From the NCBI RefSeq assembly GCF_000238775.2, contig NZ_AFEJ02000001.1:4340001-4404000 (forward strand): 64,000 nt of DNA. Reading direction: 5' to 3'. The DNA comes from Acaryochloris sp. CCMEE 5410 (GTDB lineage: Bacteria > Cyanobacteriota > Cyanobacteriia > Thermosynechococcales > Thermosynechococcaceae). Of the stretch, positions 61,559 to 64,000 are shown one piece after another. Position numbers and translations under genes: made by a program. Positions within the stretch are counted from its first letter, which is position 1, and the number at the start of each line of letters is the position of its first letter. Below the pieces are notes generated by a model. It searched no databases, was not told the origin of the DNA, and was given only the letters and a program-made list of their open reading frames with translations.

Positions 61559-63037
61559 ATGCGTGTTGCGATTGTTGGTGCGGGTTTGGCAGGGATGGCC
61601 ACCGCTGTTGACTTAGTGGATGCCGGTCATGAAGTCGAGCTATACGAAGCTCGTCCCTTTGTTGGCGGTAAGGTCAGTAGCTGGGTCGATGACGACGGCA
61701 ACCATATTGAAATGGGTCTGCATGTCTTCTTTGGCAATTACCGTCGCCTGTTTGCCCTGATGGCAAAGGTAGGGGCTTTAGATCACTTCTTGCTCAAAGA
61801 GCATGTTCATAACTTTGTGAATAAAGGTGGGCGTCTCGGAGCCCTGGACTTCCGATTTTTTGCTGGGGCACCCTTTAATGGCCTAAAAGCCTTTTTTACG
61901 ACGTCGCAACTGTCCTTGAGAGACAAGATTCAGAATGCGATCGCACTCGGTACCAGCCCCATTGTTCGCGGCCTAGTCGATTACGAAGGGGCCATGCGCA
62001 ACATCCGCGCCCTAGATAATGTCAGCTTTGCCGATTGGTTCCGCCGTCATGGGGGCAGTGACGGCAGCATCAAACGTATGTGGAATCCCATTGCCTATGC
62101 CCTTGGATTTATCGACTGTGAAAATATCTCCGCCCGCTGCATGCTCACCATCTTTCAGATGTTTGCGGTTCGCCGCGAAAACTCCATGCTACGGATGCTT
62201 GAAGGCTCACCCCAAGAATATCTGCATCAACCCATCATTAACTACTTAGAAGAGCGGGGCGTTAAATTTCATCTGCGTCGGCGCACCCTAGAAGTGATGT
62301 ACGACAACAAAGATGACGAGACCCATATTACCGGCCTCCGAGTGGCGAAGGAAGAAGGGGATGAAATTATTACAGCAGATGCTTATGTTTGTGCCTGCGA
62401 TGTCCCTGGCATTAAGCGCCTGATTCCAGATGATTGGCGCCACTGGTCAGAATTTGACAATATCTATAAACTTGATGCGGTTCCTGTGGCCACCGTGCAG
62501 CTCCGCTTTGATGGCTGGGTCACCGAAATGAAAGACCCCCAAGCTCGCAAGCAAGTGGCAAAAGCAACGGGACTGGATAACCTGCTCTATACTGCCGATG
62601 CTGATTTCTCTTGTTTCGCCGATCTAGCCCTGACGAGCCCTAGCGATTACTACAAAGAAGGGGAAGGGTCTCTCATGCAGCTGGTGCTGACCCCTGGCGA
62701 TCCTTTTATCAAAAAGAGCAACGAAGAAATCGCTAACCATGTCCTTCAGCAGGTTCAAGAGCTGTTCCCCTCGGCCCGAGACCTAAATATGACTTGGTAC
62801 AGTGTGGTCAAGCTGGCCCAGTCTCTCTATCGAGAAGCGCCCGGTATGGAACCCTATCGTCCCCACCAAAAAACACCCATTCCTAACTTTTTCCTAGCCG
62901 GAAGCTACACCAATCAAGACTATATCGATAGTATGGAAGGGGCTACGATTTCCGGCCATCAAGCTGCCCAGGCCATTTTAGAAAACGCGACTACGATTCA
63001 GCAACTGAGTGAGAAATATCCATGTCAGATTGGCTAG
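61559..63037 (+). CDS. crtQ: Zeta-carotene desaturase
   Basis: The protein of about 492 residues begins [42 protein letters not shown] (FAD dinucleotide-binding fold). It has [48 protein letters not shown] and the C-terminal [28 protein letters not shown]. This is the plant/cyanobacterial type (CrtQ/ZDS), which converts zeta-carotene to lycopene. ATG 61559 is chosen over an in-frame TTG at 61544. It overlaps the next gene by 16 nt. A HIP1 octamer lies at 61937. Confidence 0.95.
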   Translation: MRVAIVGAGLAGMATAVDLVDAGHEVELYEARPFVGGKVSSWVDDDGNHIEMGLHVFFGNYRRLFALMAKVGALDHFLLKEHVHNFVNKGGRLGALDFRFFAGAPFNGLKAFFTTSQLSLRDKIQNAIALGTSPIVRGLVDYEGAMRNIRALDNVSFADWFRRHGGSDGSIKRMWNPIAYALGFIDCENISARCMLTIFQMFAVRRENSMLRMLEGSPQEYLHQPIINYLEERGVKFHLRRRTLEVMYDNKDDETHITGLRVAKEEGDEIITADAYVCACDVPGIKRLIPDDWRHWSEFDNIYKLDAVPVATVQLRFDGWVTEMKDPQARKQVAKATGLDNLLYTADADFSCFADLALTSPSDYYKEGEGSLMQLVLTPGDPFIKKSNEEIANHVLQQVQELFPSARDLNMTWYSVVKLAQSLYREAPGMEPYRPHQKTPIPNFFLAGSYTNQDYIDSMEGATISGHQAAQAILENATTIQQLSEKYPCQIG

Positions 63038-63465
63038 AACATAGTGAACAAGTCGAGGTCCCCGTTAGCATTGATACGGCATGGGACCTCTGGTCTGATT
63101 TAGAACTCATGCCCCAATGGATGAATTGGATTGATTCCGTTGAAATCTTAAAAGACAAACCTGAGTTGTCCCGGTGGACCTTGTCTGGAGGCGGTCTGAC
63201 CTTTACTTGGTTATCTCGCATCCTTAAAGAAATTCCCAATCAAATTATTCAGTGGGAATCCGTGGATGGCTTGCCTAACCGAGGGGCAATTCGCTTTTAT
63301 GATCGCAAGCAAGATACCAGTGTGGTCAAACTCACGGTTGCCTATAAAATTCCCGGTGTAGTGGGGGAGTTTATGGATAATCTGTTCCTGGGGAATGTGG
63401 TGGAATCCAATCTCCGCAGCGATTTACAACGGTTCCGAGAATATGCCATTCAAAACCAGTCTTAG
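63022..63465 (+). CDS. SRPBCC (START-like) family protein overlapping crtQ
   Basis: The 147-residue protein [41 protein letters not shown], with [20 protein letters not shown] near the end, is a polyketide-cyclase/START-type fold that holds a hydrophobic ligand. Its start lies 16 nt inside crtQ, so translation is coupled; a carotenoid- or lipid-related partner role for CrtQ is a reasonable inference. The function is unproven. Confidence 0.85.
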   Translation: MSDWLEHSEQVEVPVSIDTAWDLWSDLELMPQWMNWIDSVEILKDKPELSRWTLSGGGLTFTWLSRILKEIPNQIIQWESVDGLPNRGAIRFYDRKQDTSVVKLTVAYKIPGVVGEFMDNLFLGNVVESNLRSDLQRFREYAIQNQS

Positions 63466-63522
63466 ATCGCTGCAATAGATTTGTATGGCTAGTAGATTTG
63501 TGTGGCTAGCAGCAAGCGAAGA

Positions 63523-64000
63523 ATGATGCAGACGGCTGCTTGGCATCTAGGATTTGTCACCGTAGTCGTGAGTATGGCTAGCGCTGCTGTGGCTGCCAAT
63601 CAAGACCATGTTCAACAGGTCAAGCAAACGGGTTCTTGCCCAAATTGCGAATTAAGCCATGCTGATTTACAGAATCTTGAGCTAGAAAATGCAGACCTTA
63701 GCCGCGCTAATTTGAGTCACGCCAATCTGAGTGGCGCTAACTTAAGAAATGCCAATCTGAGGGGAGCCAACTTAACGGCAACCAATTTGACGGCAACCCA
63801 TCTGCGCGGGGCTCAGCTCCAGGGTGCTTTTAGTCAGAATAAATGTGACGACGTCTATGCAGAGTTAGCCCAGTTGGGTGCATTTGCAGTCCTGAACCCA
63901 TTTCGTAGCTCTGATCAGGCTCTGATCTGTTCCCTGGCTGAAATGGTTAATTTGGCACGCATCATTGATGTTCCCCTCAAGACATCCTCCGAGAATGTAG
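63523..64000 (+). CDS. Secreted pentapeptide-repeat protein, C-terminus beyond the window
   Basis: From ATG 63523 the visible 159 residues have a signal peptide ([19 protein letters not shown], cleavage near AAN) and a CPNC motif. About ten pentapeptide repeats of the A(D/N)Lxx type follow ([35 protein letters not shown]). The rest is less regular and contains two further Cys. Such repeats build a four-sided beta helix. The gene runs off the right edge, so the length is unknown. Function unknown; it begins 57 nt after the SRPBCC gene and could be co-transcribed. Confidence 0.8.
   Translation, partial: MMQTAAWHLGFVTVVVSMASAAVAANQDHVQQVKQTGSCPNCELSHADLQNLELENADLSRANLSHANLSGANLRNANLRGANLTATNLTATHLRGAQLQGAFSQNKCDDVYAELAQLGAFAVLNPFRSSDQALICSLAEMVNLARIIDVPLKTSSENV

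Overview
The window is cyanobacterial chromosome, most likely from Acaryochloris or a close relative. The evidence is two tandem Pcb-type chlorophyll-binding antenna genes, two carotenoid genes (crtR and crtQ), chlM, a high-light-inducible protein, a COP23 protein, cyAbrB, DUF3038/DUF4335/DUF4168 proteins, and at least 18 copies of the HIP1 octamer GCGATCGC where about one is expected by chance. The genus call rests mainly on the Pcb genes, which are rare outside Acaryochloris, Prochloron, Prochlorothrix and Prochlorococcus, and was not checked against a database.

Layout. 1-7 kb holds a SAM hydrolase fragment, rplU-rpmA, rsfS, yqeK, a secreted COP23 protein, crtR, an AI-2E-family membrane protein and a short-chain epimerase. 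7-13 kb holds a ComFB-domain protein, citramalate synthase, an M50-type membrane peptidase broken by one frameshift, and a Ser/Thr kinase fused to a pilin-like domain. 13-18.4 kb holds ilvE and a complete glucosylglycerate module: synthase on one strand, with phosphorylase and phosphatase overlapping on the other. 18.4-25 kb holds a TVP38 protein, bioY-lspA, the two pcb genes and a ComB-like phosphatase with a long Lys/Pro/Ala-rich tail. 25-31 kb is a run of minus-strand genes (orphan osmoprotectant-binding protein, DUF3038, DUF4335, dusA, DUF4168, holA). 31-46 kb holds cobH-cobL, cyAbrB, sdhB, hli, sodB, a squalene synthase facing an HpnG-like phosphorylase, a CysQ-type phosphatase, chlM, and a perR/peroxiredoxin/glutathione reductase block. 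46-61 kb is the most unusual part: a Tat/lipoprotein Rieske protein, two DUF6916 proteins, a GNAT acetyltransferase, three tandem phage-tail-collar proteins, and a 3593-residue inverse autotransporter with a beta-helix passenger. 61.5-64 kb holds crtQ, an SRPBCC protein overlapping it, and a truncated secreted pentapeptide-repeat protein.

Two points govern how the window should be read. First, the second pcb gene and the comB-like gene (22.3-25.06 kb) are broken in nine places. Every break is repaired by adding one base, nearly all in short homopolymers, and the repaired lengths divide exactly by three. This looks more like consensus sequencing error than gene decay; the M50 gene at 10.28 kb shows the same signature. 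Second, no CRISPR array, tRNA, rRNA, transposase or integrase was recognised. The repetitive DNA under 50-60 kb is coding sequence of the giant beta-helix protein.

Working together: the pcb, chlM, crtR, crtQ and hli genes serve pigment and light harvesting. perR, prx, gor and sodB serve oxidative-stress defence. gpgS, the phosphorylase and the phosphatase make and recycle a compatible solute. The collar/DUF6916/GNAT cluster beside the inverse autotransporter is the best candidate here for an undescribed cell-surface system, though its function cannot be read from sequence alone.
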